Source: Mycobacterium lepromatosis
Lineage (GTDB): Bacteria > Actinomycetota > Actinomycetes > Mycobacteriales > Mycobacteriaceae
Assembly (NCBI RefSeq): GCF_000975265.2
Contig: NZ_CP083405.1
Span: 558,001 to 622,000, forward strand
Length of the DNA: 64,000 nt
Reading direction: 5' to 3'
The stretch's first letter is position 1; every line of letters begins with the position of its first letter. Of the stretch, positions 29,508-39,244 are shown piece by piece. The position numbers and the translations under genes are program-made. The notes under the pieces were generated by a model. It was not told where the DNA came from. It did no database searches and saw only the letters and a program-made list of their open reading frames with translations.

Positions 29508-30582
29508 TAAGCGGCTTGCACAGCACCATAGGAGTTGCCTAGTTTGGGTATCTGGAACAGATCGGACATTTTTCGATCAGTTTTTAAGGTGATAGTCATA
29601 TCGAGCGGGGTTGTCGACTTCCAGTCGTAGTGCGGTATGTTGTCGATGTAGCGGGTCTTGAGCTTGGCGATGTTGGACTTGTCAACCGTGAGCAGGTCGA
29701 GATTCACCATCCGCTCAGCAGGATCTTGGCCGTGGATTTTGCGATAGAGGATTGTCAGCTCCGAACTCGCCTTCTAGCCAATGGGAGCCCAGGCTGACTG
29801 TGTCAGAATCCGTTTCGATCGCTGTCATTGCTTGCGGTGTCAAATCAGCTCCCCCCACCGACGACGAATTCCTTTTCACGATTGGGGTTGTATGCGGCTT
29901 TGATTGTGTTCTGGCAGAGTTTATCGTGTGGAGCATTAAATGGTTGTTGGCGTCGCCGACGGGGCGTGCTTGCAGCGTGTTCTCGGCGGCGGCAAAGCTT
30001 CTGTCTTTACTATCGCCGGCGTATTGAAACTGCACAAGTCGGTCACCGACTGCCGCGAGCGCTGATTCCAGGGCAGCTTTGCGGCCCTGGACCATTGAGT
30101 TGCCGGGCATGCCACCGAAGGCAAGGAATTTCGACCCCCGTCAGCGATGAGTGCTTCAGCAATGTCGCTACTGGTTTTCTCATCATTGGACCCCAGGAAG
30201 GCCACATAATCAGCGTTTTTGTTCTGCTCCGAGGCGTATCCTGGGCGGCGTTCCGCAGCAGCGTGAGGGCGATCGATGCTGCCTGGGGGTGATGATCAGC
30301 CCGTCGATATCCTGGCGGATGAAGGTCTCAACGTCGGCCAGTTGCTCTATGTTTGTCTTCTTCAGCCGACACGGCGTTGATATCGACACCGAGTTGGCGG
30401 CTTCCTTCGTCGATAAAGCGTGTGTAGGCATTCCAGAGCGGATTGCTTGCGGTCGAGTAGGACACGCCGATGGTCGGCTTGTGATGTGACTCTGAGAAAT
30501 CGCACGCCGGCAGGGTTGCTGGTAGCAGTCCCAGGATCAGCATGATGCGGGCCGCACGCAAGTGGTAACCCGCGCCGAACAT
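29508..30582 (-). pseudogene. Ribose-type substrate-binding lipoprotein pseudogene
   Basis: The minus-strand start at 30582 gives a lipoprotein signal peptide (RIMLILGLLPATLPACDFS, lipobox Cys near residue 27), then PTIGVSYSTASNPLWNAYTRFIDEGSRQLGVDINAV, the start of a periplasmic-binding-protein fold. After about residue 75 the frame shifts. Later pieces (LADVETFIRQDIDGLIITP, ALIADGG, GNSMVQGRKAALESALAAVGDRLVQFQYAGD) continue in other frames to about 29508. It is the binding protein expected for the adjacent RbsC-like permease. I recall the M. leprae counterpart (ML0398c) as intact, so loss may be specific to this lineage. Confidence 0.85.
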
Positions 30583-30804
30583 ATGAGGTTGTTATCATCT
30601 TGTTGATCACCGGCGACGACTCGCAAGGTGTGTTGACACAGTTTTTTGTAGGGCCGAGTCTATGGCTATCAGATCACGTCGAGCAACCAAGGCACATCCC
30701 ACTCCCGGATTCGGACGCATCGGTGGATTGCGGTTGGGGGTCCGTGGTGTGTGTGTGCCGTAAGACGGGTGAGCATACAGGAGCGATCTGGGTGATTTCG
30801 GGTG

Positions 30805-32200
30805 ACTTCATCCCGGATTTTGGCGATTTGGTGCATGGACTGGCCGGCGGTCGCGACGGTCCCGGTTGCGGTCACTTTGGCTAATTGGGTGGATCTCCTG
30901 CTTGTCAGTTGTCCGCGCAGCGGGAGTACGGCAAGGGCTGCGACTTCGGGAGGCGGCGGTCCGATGCCCGCAACTGTACGTCATAACCGTTGCCACTGAC
31001 CTCGGCGCCCATTTTTTGAGGGAGTGATCGCGGCGGTGAATGATCTGGTGTCCCGCGCTGAGGTGCTGCGGCCCGGGCTTTTGGTGTTGTCGGTGCGCGG
31101 AGCGGCCCACTATTTCGGGTCCGAACAGCAGGTCGCCGAGCGGTTGATTGACACGCGGTGGCCGTGACCTGCCCCGAGTGTTAGGTTGGGATCGCTGACC
31201 AGGTAGCCACTGCGATCTTCATTGCGTGTGCGGTCCTTGTCATTGGGCCTGGATGGGACGTGCGGTTCTGGTCGCTGTTGTCGATCCGACAATTTGCCAC
31301 CGAGCCGAGCCTGTTCTGTCCGGGACGATGGAAACTGGCGGATTTGTTGTGGTGGATGGAGATTCGCACCATCGGGCCGTTCGCCGCGCTGTCGGTTACT
31401 GATGTGGCTTTCAGGTTCGGCGCTTACGGGGTAGCCGCGCACCGGTTCGCTTGCGGCGAACTCGAACGTCCGCTTTCTGGGCGGAAACCCTCCCCGGAAC
31501 TCGAAGCCGTGTTGGCCTACGATCCGTCGATCGACCGGGTTTGATGCCGCGGCATTCGCTGGGTCGCTCACTGGCCGGCGCACTGCATTAGGCGTTCATG
31601 GCCGCAGGAGTGGTGTGTACCCGACTGGCCATTCACGCTGTCATCGCTCATGTGCTGAAGCGGTGACCCGGGTATGGTGGTGTGCCAAGCCGTTGACCGA
31701 GGATGGCACCGTCGATCAGGTGTGTTGGTAACTGAATGGCTGGTCGAGCAATCGAACTGCCTGAGACCGGTTCACGGCTGAGCTGAAATGCTGTCGCTGC
31801 AGACGGTGGAGGTAGTGTCCGCTGGAGAACTGCAATTGTCAATATTGCATAGCGTCGAGGAGCGGGACGAACTTCGGGGCTCGGCTTGTGTGGGTGTCCT
31901 TATGGTCCGGTGGTCGCGTTCTGGCCGAACACATCACGTTGACCCCACTGTGCGGCGAGCTGGCACCGTAGGCCGACCCGGGTCAACTGTGGGCGGCCAA
32001 CTTCTCGAGCCGTCGCCGGCGGTGCTGCTCAACGATCCAGTGGCATTACCTGATGCACAGGGAAATCCGATACGGGTGCTCCGCTGGTCAAGGGGATCTC
32101 ACACCACCCGTGCCCAGGTACTGCTGACAGCGAGCGTGCGCTGCTACGGTGCTACCGGCAGCGGCGGCATAGGCCTTCTTCTTAAAGGCAGAGTTGCTTT
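30805..32200 (+). pseudogene. imuB: ImuB (Y-family polymerase-like mutasome protein) pseudogene
   Basis: ImuB is the catalytically inactive polymerase homologue that links ImuA' and DnaE2 in mycobacterial mutagenic repair. The remnant opens RILAIWCMDWPAVAT and VPVAVTLANWV, then RAEVLRPGLLVLSVRGAAHYFGSEQQVAERLID, PLSIRQFATEPSL, LLWWMEIRTIGPFAALSVTDVAFRFGA, CGELERPLSGRKPSPEL and SIDRVDAAAFAG, followed by decayed C-terminal blocks to about 32200. Frameshifts, deletions and stops are numerous. The preceding 200 bp (30600-30804) between this gene and the divergent lipoprotein pseudogene hold no recognisable gene. Confidence 0.92.
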
Positions 32201-32757
32201 GCCGAAATGACTTGGCCCTGCCACACTACTTTCGCCGATTTCCGGCGGTGTTCTGTTGTCGCTGTAGACCCACAGGCGCGTGTTGTCGGTAACCAACCGG
32301 ACCGGCTTGCACCGTGGGATCGTTGCGCTGCTAGCCGTGGCTCGCGTGATAACAGCACTTCCTGCGAAGGATGGGCTGATGGGGCGGCCAGTGCACCCAC
32401 TTCGGCCACGTATCCGCGAACTTCTGCAGGTATCGCATGGTGAGGGTTATGGCCGGGCGGTATTAGTGACGCGCTCCGCTAGGTTGGCCATGTGTTCTGT
32501 GTTCGCAACTTCCGGGTGACATTGACGATCGCGAGCAGATCCGCGGCTACCGGCTGGTGGTACCGGCGAGCAACAATAATGCGGTTTTTTTCGGCGGTTT
32601 TGAGCTCGTCGCGGCGATGTGCTTCCATAGCCTCGGCTACCTCGATATCGGCCAACAACGCGTGCGTGACGTGATCCATTGTCGAACCGGCTGTAGCACC
32701 TCTTTACGAGCTGGAACTTTAGCGCCGCGCACTCGTCTTCACATGCGCTGTTCATGC
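32190..32757 (-). pseudogene. PhoU-family phosphate regulator pseudogene
   Basis: Minus-strand fragments read MDHVTHALLADIEVAEAMEAHRRDEL, VARRYHQPVAADLLAIVNVTRKL, HMANLAERVTNTARP and, further on, EVLLSREPRLAAQ. This is the order and spacing of a PhoU helical repeat (the LxxQxPVAxDLR and RMGDLAxHVAKIAR motifs). Frame changes occur at several points. Which phoY paralogue it descends from cannot be told. It sits between imuB and iunH, which are adjacent in M. tuberculosis. Confidence 0.72.
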
Positions 32758-32989
32758 TTGCGGATCATCCTGCGCCACCGGAACCAAAACTGCTAACCGC
32801 CGTTTGTTATTGAATCGGAACGAGCTGCTCGCATCAGGTGGATTCGACGGTGACGTCGTGTCCTATTTACTGAACATCTCGCGCTCTAAGGTCTCCGCTC
32901 GGAGACCCCACCACGGATACCTGGTCCGCCGAGATCTACGACAAGGTGATTGGTCGCAAAAGTTGCTCTCTGGTGGGTCATGCAAACGT

Positions 32990-33600
32990 CGTCTGTGTAA
33001 CTGTTTGTCCGGCGAAATTCAGTTCGTCAGAGCACACCGGGGCTTCGGTAACGCATACCTTGATGGCCTTGGCCTGATAGGCCGAGCCGATGGCGGCCGG
33101 TAGCCGCCGAGGAAGTTCATGGCTCGGACGTTAGAGAACGACCGTAACGACGTGGTCAGCGCCCTCAGGTTGCAGCGGTTTGGGCACGGTCGCCGGATCT
33201 ACCCTGTCCGGCACCGCAGTCGAGGTTACGAAGCCCGTCTACAGCTGCGCCTTGGTAATAGCACCATCTTGGTCTGCGGTCAGTTGCTCGCCATCTAAAC
33301 GACGTGCGCGCCTGGGTCCCTAATGTTGTCGATGCCTGTGGACCAAATCATTAGTGTCGGGGTATTTGACTGGATATATGCCCACCGACCTGCCGCCAAT
33401 GTGCGGGCGCAGGGAATCAATGAATGCCTGTCTGGTTGGTGGTTCGACGCCGGGCGAGTCGTCGGTACCGCAGGAACGATCACCACTCTCCACGTGGGTG
33501 GCATGGCTAGGCGTCCGCAGATGGTCAAGCGAAGGTAGCAGGGGCCGAAGCGCTTAGGCTTGATACCGATACTACTGCAGGACCAGGAAACGGTACGATG
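32990..33600 (-). pseudogene. Cutinase-like esterase pseudogene
   Basis: On the minus strand I read RQAFIDSLRPHIGGRSVGIYPVKYPDTND, then TSTAVPDRVDPATVPKPLQPEGADHV, PAAIGSAYQAKAIKVCVTEAPVCSDELNFAG, in that order and across frames. These are the N-terminal, middle and catalytic Asp/Cys regions of mycobacterial Culp (cutinase-like) proteins. The GYSQG nucleophile segment is missing. Several stops and indels are present. Confidence 0.82.
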
Positions 33601-33660
33601 TGATGTATGACCATCACGCAATAGGTGTCCGTTCAAGTAGCACCTGAACTAACTATAAAT

Positions 33661-34770
33661 CTATTTCTGGCATCCTTGGACGGATCTGGGCGTCGGCACT
33701 GCATGTACCGTGCCGTTGGTGAGCAGAGCCCGGCTGGGCTGGTCGCATCCGCGGTGAGCAATCACTCTATACACCGCGCGTCCCGCGGTGACGTTACGCT
33801 CGATGTATCCGACCTGCGAAAGACCCAACCCCCCCAATTTAGCCGGTCGAAAAACGCCGCAGGGTCTACGCGCCAATGCCGACCAGCTCGTTGGGCTTGC
33901 GATCCGAAGACCAGTCGGCGACCGTAAGCCACGCGGATATGTCAGTCCGACATCCACTGTCGTGGTCTGGGTTTTCACCAAGTCTGGGGTCAGCGCGACT
34001 GCAGCGTTCAGCGGATCATGCGTATACGCTACGCAACCTAGGTTGTGAGACTCGAATATTATAAACGCAGAACATCTTTGATCACCTGGATCAACGGAGA
34101 CAGACCTACGGTAGACATCGGCTTGGCGAGGATGTCCAGCGTTATTGTCATTTGTCGGGTCAGATCCAAGCCGCATACGATCGAAAGTTGTTGTTGCCCA
34201 GCCCAGCAGCAAATACCCCGTTTGCCACCTCTGGGTCCATCCTGATGGTTGGCACCCGGCCGCGACGTTGCCCCTGGCCAGAGCTGTCGAACGCGCCGCC
34301 CATGATCACACTAGCCGGCGCTGAAGCGTCGGAAGTGCCGGCTCGGCTTACAGTGCTACAGACAACTTGGTCAGTGGCCCGGTGACGAGGCCGATCAAGT
34401 TCTCCGCGTGGGCGCGAGCTGCATCTATCCAGGTTGTCGTGGCATTGTAACTGGCAATCCGGCAATCAGTGAAGGGCAGCTCGACATAGTCTCAACCTTT
34501 GAGGCCGTGGAATTTTGCGTTCTAAGGTTACTGGCCGTTCAGTGGCTCGTCGGTGCCTGTGTACACGGGTATGGTCATGGCCCGACACAGTTCGGGCAAG
34601 CCAGGGTTGTTTGCGCCCACCTGCTCGACTTCAATATTTCGCCCGTCGAAGCGATGCTGACGAGATCAACGTCAGCGTTGGCTAGCAGATATTCCAGCGC
34701 CACGGCCTCATTAATGCTGTGTAGTCGACATCGATGAAAACAGGGTGCGTTGTGGTAACGATGTCGGGCG
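33661..34770 (-). pseudogene. iunH: Nucleoside hydrolase IunH pseudogene (Rv3393-like)
   Basis: The minus strand yields VFIDVD with scrambled remnants of the DTGxDDA calcium site, EYLLANADVDLVSIASTGG, NATTTWIDAARAHAENLIGLVTGPLT, RRLV, VCGLDLTRQMTITLDILAKP and HDPLNAAVALTPDLVKTQTTTVDVGLT. These cover the whole nucleoside hydrolase in order, with stops and frameshifts between blocks. Purine nucleoside salvage by this enzyme is therefore lost. Confidence 0.9.
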
Positions 34771-34794
34771 CCTGGTGATTAGGCTGTTACGGTG

Positions 34795-35400
<606 letters not shown>

Positions 35401-36164
35401 AACGAAGTCTAAACACACGGGAACATATGGGCCTGTGACTTTCTGGTGATCGCTCAGCCTACAACCCACACAGACAAATAATCACGGGTATAGATTCTGC
35501 CCTGTTCCCGACCGGTGGTACTGTTTCCATTGCCTCGATTTACGAAGTGTGAGTCAAAGTTAAAACGCACCAGTTTGATAAATTTATGTTATGATCCGGT
35601 AGCGAACGTCTATTGGACGGCAAGCGTCACGTTCAGGCATCGTTTCGCTGATGTGCAAGACTCCACGCTATGGGAGGGAAAATCGTTAGTTATGATCGAA
35701 ACAGATCCATGGCAAAGGTTATTGCAGTGAGTCCATTTTGTAGATGCACTGTTCAACATGTAGCGAGTAGTTCGATCGTACTTGGCAACCAAAGTGCTGA
35801 TTCAAGTATAAATCTCAGTAAGATCCAGTTCGGATCATTCAAGGTCTTGCTGTCCACATTGACGCCCGAAAAATGCAACCCCCAGTATTCAATGCAAGAA
35901 TTTAAGGATCGACAAGCATCGAGTGTTAAAGGACAAGTGAGTCTATGTTGTCCATTGTGAACTTAAAACCGCTATGTCATAAATATTGTCATAGTGAGAA
36001 CTATACGGTAGACTTTATGGTCATGAGATACTATTGATGGCTGTTACAGCTCGGCAGTCTCTGTGTAGTAATTCTATACAATTATAGAATATGCTTAGGA
36101 CAACGAATATGGTCCGGTATTTAGTTGTGAACCGACAACTATTAGTAGGATGTAGGCGGCAGGT
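35401..36164 (+). promoter_or_regulatory. Long A+T-rich upstream region of espA
   Basis: These 764 bp before espA contain no gene that I recognise and are clearly richer in A+T than the coding regions. In M. tuberculosis the espACD promoter region is also unusually long and is bound by EspR, PhoP-dependent and Lsr2 proteins. Here a perfect inverted repeat, ATTCTATA-CAAT-TATAGAAT, lies at 36071-36090, 74 bp before the espA start, and a direct TGTCATA pair occurs near 35973-35992. These are operator candidates only. Confidence 0.5.
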
Positions 36165-37358
36165 ATGAGCGGCGCATTCATCATCGATCCGACGGTACAA
36201 GCCATTGAAGGTTGGTATGCCCTTCTAGGTATAGGAGTACCCAATGAAGGGGGGGTGCTCTACTCCTCACTATCATTCTTTGAAAAAGCTCTTGAGCACC
36301 TGGCGGCGGCTTTTCCTGGTGAAGATTGGTTAGGTGCTGCCGCGGATAAATACACCGGCCAAAACCGCAAGCGGGTGGAACTTTTTAAAGAGCTGGCGGA
36401 GCTAGATCGTGAGCTTATCGAGCTAATCCGTAACCAGGCCAGCTCGGTCCAGACGACACGCAACATTCTGGAAGGCGCCAAGAAGACGCTCCTGTTCGTG
36501 CGTCCGGTGGCTGTGGACCTGAACTACATCCCGATTGTCGGGTCTGTCATGTCGGCTTCCTTTCAGGCGCAAGCCTGCGCAGCCGCCATGGCTGCAGTGG
36601 GCGGCGGGCTTGCTTACCTGCTCGTCCAGACTGCGCTCCATACGGCTAAATTCGTTTCTTTGTTGGCTCGATTGGCGCACTTGTTGGCGTCCGCTGTCGC
36701 GGACCTAGTTTCGGACGGAGTAGCGGTCATAAAGGGCATCGTGGAACACCTGTGGAATTTCATACACGGTGCGCTAGCGGGCTTGAAGGATTTGGTAGAC
36801 AAGATCATAGGGTGGTTTTCTGGACTGTTCTTGCGTTGGTGGTCCAAGCTGCACTCCTTGTTTGGAGGCATCCCTGGCTTGAGTGGGGCGACCAGTGGCT
36901 TGTCTCATGTGGCCGGCTTGTTCAGTGTTCCCGGTTTAGCTGGTTCGTCTGGGCTGGTAAGCGGGGAAAGCTTAGTGAGCCCAGCCAGCTTACCCAGCCT
37001 GGCCGGCTTTGGGGTCGGGTTCAGCGCAGGGAGCTTGGCTCAGCTGCATGCCGCCTCAACTCGGCAGGGGCGGCATTCCCAAGACGATGATTCGGCCGAA
37101 GCCTTTGCGGAGCAGTTCGACGGACCGCAGGAGCCGGTCCCCGTTCAGGGTTCTCAAGGCATGGGTGGTCCCCAAGGCATGGGTGGCCTGCAGCCCGCTT
37201 CGACGAAGTCGAAAGGTGAACGGAAGAAGAAGAAGAAGTACTTGGAAGGCGCAGCGGCGGGCTCAGACGATGCGGAGCGTGCGCCAATCGAAGCTCAATC
37301 GCTAATCGAAGCTCGAGCACGCCATGTTAAACAGGCGGTGGCGCAACACGTCGTTTAA
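36165..37358 (+). CDS. espA: ESX-1 secretion-associated protein EspA
   Basis: EspA is co-secreted with ESAT-6/CFP-10 by the type VII system ESX-1. The 397-residue protein begins MSGAFIIDPTVQAIEGWYALLGIGVPNEGG. The N-terminal helical hairpin carries the AADKYTGQNRKRVELF stretch. Cys138, the disulfide/dimer cysteine of M. tuberculosis EspA, is conserved (QAQACAAAM). A hydrophobic central region and Gly/Ser-rich linker (GIPGLSGATSGLSHVAG) follow. A poly-lysine run K354-K358, encoded by an (AAG)5 tract at 37224-37238, is unlike the Thr/Lys stretch of M. tuberculosis as I recall it. espC starts 67 bp downstream. The intact frame in a decaying region implies selection on secretion. Confidence 0.95.
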   Translation: MSGAFIIDPTVQAIEGWYALLGIGVPNEGGVLYSSLSFFEKALEHLAAAFPGEDWLGAAADKYTGQNRKRVELFKELAELDRELIELIRNQASSVQTTRNILEGAKKTLLFVRPVAVDLNYIPIVGSVMSASFQAQACAAAMAAVGGGLAYLLVQTALHTAKFVSLLARLAHLLASAVADLVSDGVAVIKGIVEHLWNFIHGALAGLKDLVDKIIGWFSGLFLRWWSKLHSLFGGIPGLSGATSGLSHVAGLFSVPGLAGSSGLVSGESLVSPASLPSLAGFGVGFSAGSLAQLHAASTRQGRHSQDDDSAEAFAEQFDGPQEPVPVQGSQGMGGPQGMGGLQPASTKSKGERKKKKKYLEGAAAGSDDAERAPIEAQSLIEARARHVKQAVAQHVV

Positions 37359-37424
37359 TATTTAGTTGGCGAGTTAATCTATTGTGGACCAGCGCCGTAG
37401 CAATAGACGGAAGGGATGCGATCA

Positions 37425-37736
37425 ATGACAGACAACTTGACAGTTAAGATCGAACAACTGGACTTATTGGCGTCGCAACACGAAAACGAGGCGGCTTGTG
37501 CTTCCTCCGGGGTCAATGCTGCCGCTGGACTAGCCAACGCAGTCGCGACCAGTCATGGTTCGTACTGTTCGCAGTTCAACGACACGTTAAAAATGTATGA
37601 GGCTACCCGCCAAACTCTTGGTGAATCCTTGCATACGGGCGGTATTGACCTCGCTAAGGCTCTGCGAGCCGCGGCGAGCATGTATAGTGAAACTGATGAA
37701 TTATGTGGTCAAGATATTAGTTCTGTGTTTGGCTGA
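37425..37736 (+). CDS. espC: ESX-1 secretion-associated protein EspC
   Basis: EspC is a small WXG100-like helical-hairpin protein, mutually dependent with EspA for secretion and a strong T-cell antigen in tuberculosis. From ATG 37425 it has 103 residues, the same as M. tuberculosis, with matching blocks LTVKIEQLDLLASQHENEA, ASSGVNAAAGLANAVATSHG, YCSQFNDTLKMYEATR and LHTGGIDLAKALRAAASMYSETDEL. The Cys pair arrangement (Cys29, Cys48 and a third near residue 94) differs from M. tuberculosis, which has one. ATG 37425 aligns with the M. tuberculosis start; a further in-frame start at 37416 would add three residues. It is the middle gene of espA-espC-espD. Confidence 0.93.
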   Translation: MTDNLTVKIEQLDLLASQHENEAACASSGVNAAAGLANAVATSHGSYCSQFNDTLKMYEATRQTLGESLHTGGIDLAKALRAAASMYSETDELCGQDISSVFG

Positions 37737-37835
37737 CCAGGTTCGTTGCATGGAGAGGAGGCGTCGGATTGACCGGCGCCTCCTCTCCATGTCGACTTTA
37801 TCCTGTGCGGTAGGAATTCAGGAGGGATGCCGTAG

Positions 37836-38399
37836 GTGGTATTGCCCGGAAACGGCTTCGACAGCGATGATTTCGACACCTTGGATTCCTGGGGCGCCGA
37901 CGGTGCAGCGCGCTGGACTGTAGACCCGATTGTTGGCTCTGCGTCGGCGGAGCCCCAGGACCGCGGAACTGACGTAGACAACACGCGCGTTCAGGCCAAG
38001 GAGGACGAAACACAAGAGGAGCCAGAAGTCGCAATTTTCACGGTGACGAACCCCCCACGTACCGTGTCGGTATCGGTTCTGATGGACGGCCGGATCGACC
38101 ATGTCGAGCTTTCGAAGCGGGTGACGTGGATGAGTGAATCGCAGGTCGCCTCCGAGATCCTGGTGCTTTCTGACTTGGCGCGGCAGAAGGCGCAGTCGGC
38201 CCAGTACACCTTCATCTTAGACAAAATGAGTCAGCTGGCCGATGGAGATGAGCATCGCGTCGCACTGTTACGTGAATCTGTGGGCAACACCTGGAGTTTG
38301 CCATCGCCGGAACAAGCCGCAGAGGCAGAAGCTGAAGTGTTCGCAACGCGTTACAGCGATGATTTTCCTGCACAAGAGACAGAGAGTGATCAATGGTGA
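37836..38399 (+). CDS. espD: ESX-1 secretion-associated protein EspD
   Basis: EspD stabilises EspA and EspC in the cytosol. The 187-residue acidic protein starts at GTG 37836, nine bases after AGGAGGG (37820-37826). It reads VLPGNGFDSDDFDTLDSWGADGA, then FTVTNPPRTVSVSVLMDGRIDHVELSKRVTWMSESQVASEILVLSDLARQKAQSAQY and a C-terminus FATRYSDDFPAQETESDQW. It aligns along its whole length with the M. tuberculosis protein. It is the last gene of the espACD unit, 99 bp after espC. Confidence 0.94.
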   Translation: MVLPGNGFDSDDFDTLDSWGADGAARWTVDPIVGSASAEPQDRGTDVDNTRVQAKEDETQEEPEVAIFTVTNPPRTVSVSVLMDGRIDHVELSKRVTWMSESQVASEILVLSDLARQKAQSAQYTFILDKMSQLADGDEHRVALLRESVGNTWSLPSPEQAAEAEAEVFATRYSDDFPAQETESDQW

Positions 38400-38518
38400 A
38401 CCTGATCCACCACAGTGAGTCCGGATACTCTGATCCGCGCTGCGTTGCGCCGAGTTGTGGTTCTGGGCTTTCATGCCGCTGGGACGGGCTTCTCGAACTC
38501 GATCGTCAGCGTACTTAG
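38393..38518 (+). CDS. Small open frame overlapping the end of espD
   Basis: ATG 38393 overlaps the last seven bases of espD in another frame and opens a 41-codon frame with four cysteines (DPRCVAPSCGSGLSCRWDG). A short gene follows espD in M. tuberculosis (Rv3613c), but I cannot show similarity. It may be a truncated remnant. Confidence 0.25.
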   Translation: MVNLIHHSESGYSDPRCVAPSCGSGLSCRWDGLLELDRQRT

Positions 38519-38629
38519 GAATAAGATTAAGTACCAGGATAAGGTAAATTTCGGCGCTTGAGTTAGCCCATTGCAGATGAGAGATTGTGTCCAGCAGGGT
38601 CGATGTATAATAGTCGGATAGATAAATTC

Positions 38630-39235
38630 GTTGAAGCCTTCGGGACTAGCGGGCCTGTCGGGGTCTCAGTTCGGCGTGATCGCTAAAAAAACTCGACACC
38701 GTTGTGGACGCCTTCCGCACATGTCTGATCGATGCTAGCCGCCCTACACCTTCATCGTTTGCTGACGTTGGTCTTCGAGGTCCATGAGGCCGGCTGTGTG
38801 GTCAATGTGTACGCCCTGATGTCAATGCCGAGTGCTACCGCGCAATTCCTGGGTGTGGATGTGACCATCGCCGAAGATGGGGCCGGCTGGTTGACGTTTT
38901 TGCGGTCACTGGTCGCCCGCTGGCTTTGCGGCGTGCGGCTGGTCACCAGCGACGCCCACACCAGGACTGCTCGTCCGCGATCCGGGCCAGCCTGCCTGGC
39001 GTCTCTTGGCAACGCTATCGGCATCTATTTAGGATGCCACCCCCATCCCTCACACCCTCCCAAGGCTTCCTGGCCGTGGGTGCGCACCTGCTACACTTGG
39101 TGTTTGATCAACCTGATACGGAATCGGTTGCCGTGCAATATGATCGGGTTATCGATGTGTTGTTCGATAAGTTGTCCTAGGTTGCTGATAACCGCGAAGC
39201 CGCTCACGCGGGCCTGCTTATATTCATTGCGTGAA
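38630..39235 (+). mobile_element. IS256-family transposase remnant
   Basis: Fragments in several frames match mutator-type transposases: LGISRLSGSQFGVIAKKLDTVVDAFRT, then VVNVYALM, QFLGVDVTIAEDGAGWLTFLRSLVARWLCGVRLVTSDAH (with the first and second catalytic Asp regions), LVFDQPDTESVAVQYDRVIDVLFDKLS and REAAHAGLLIF. The C-terminus with the catalytic Glu is missing, and the next element begins at once. No terminal inverted repeats are visible. Confidence 0.85.
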
Positions 39236-39244
39236 CCATTCTGG

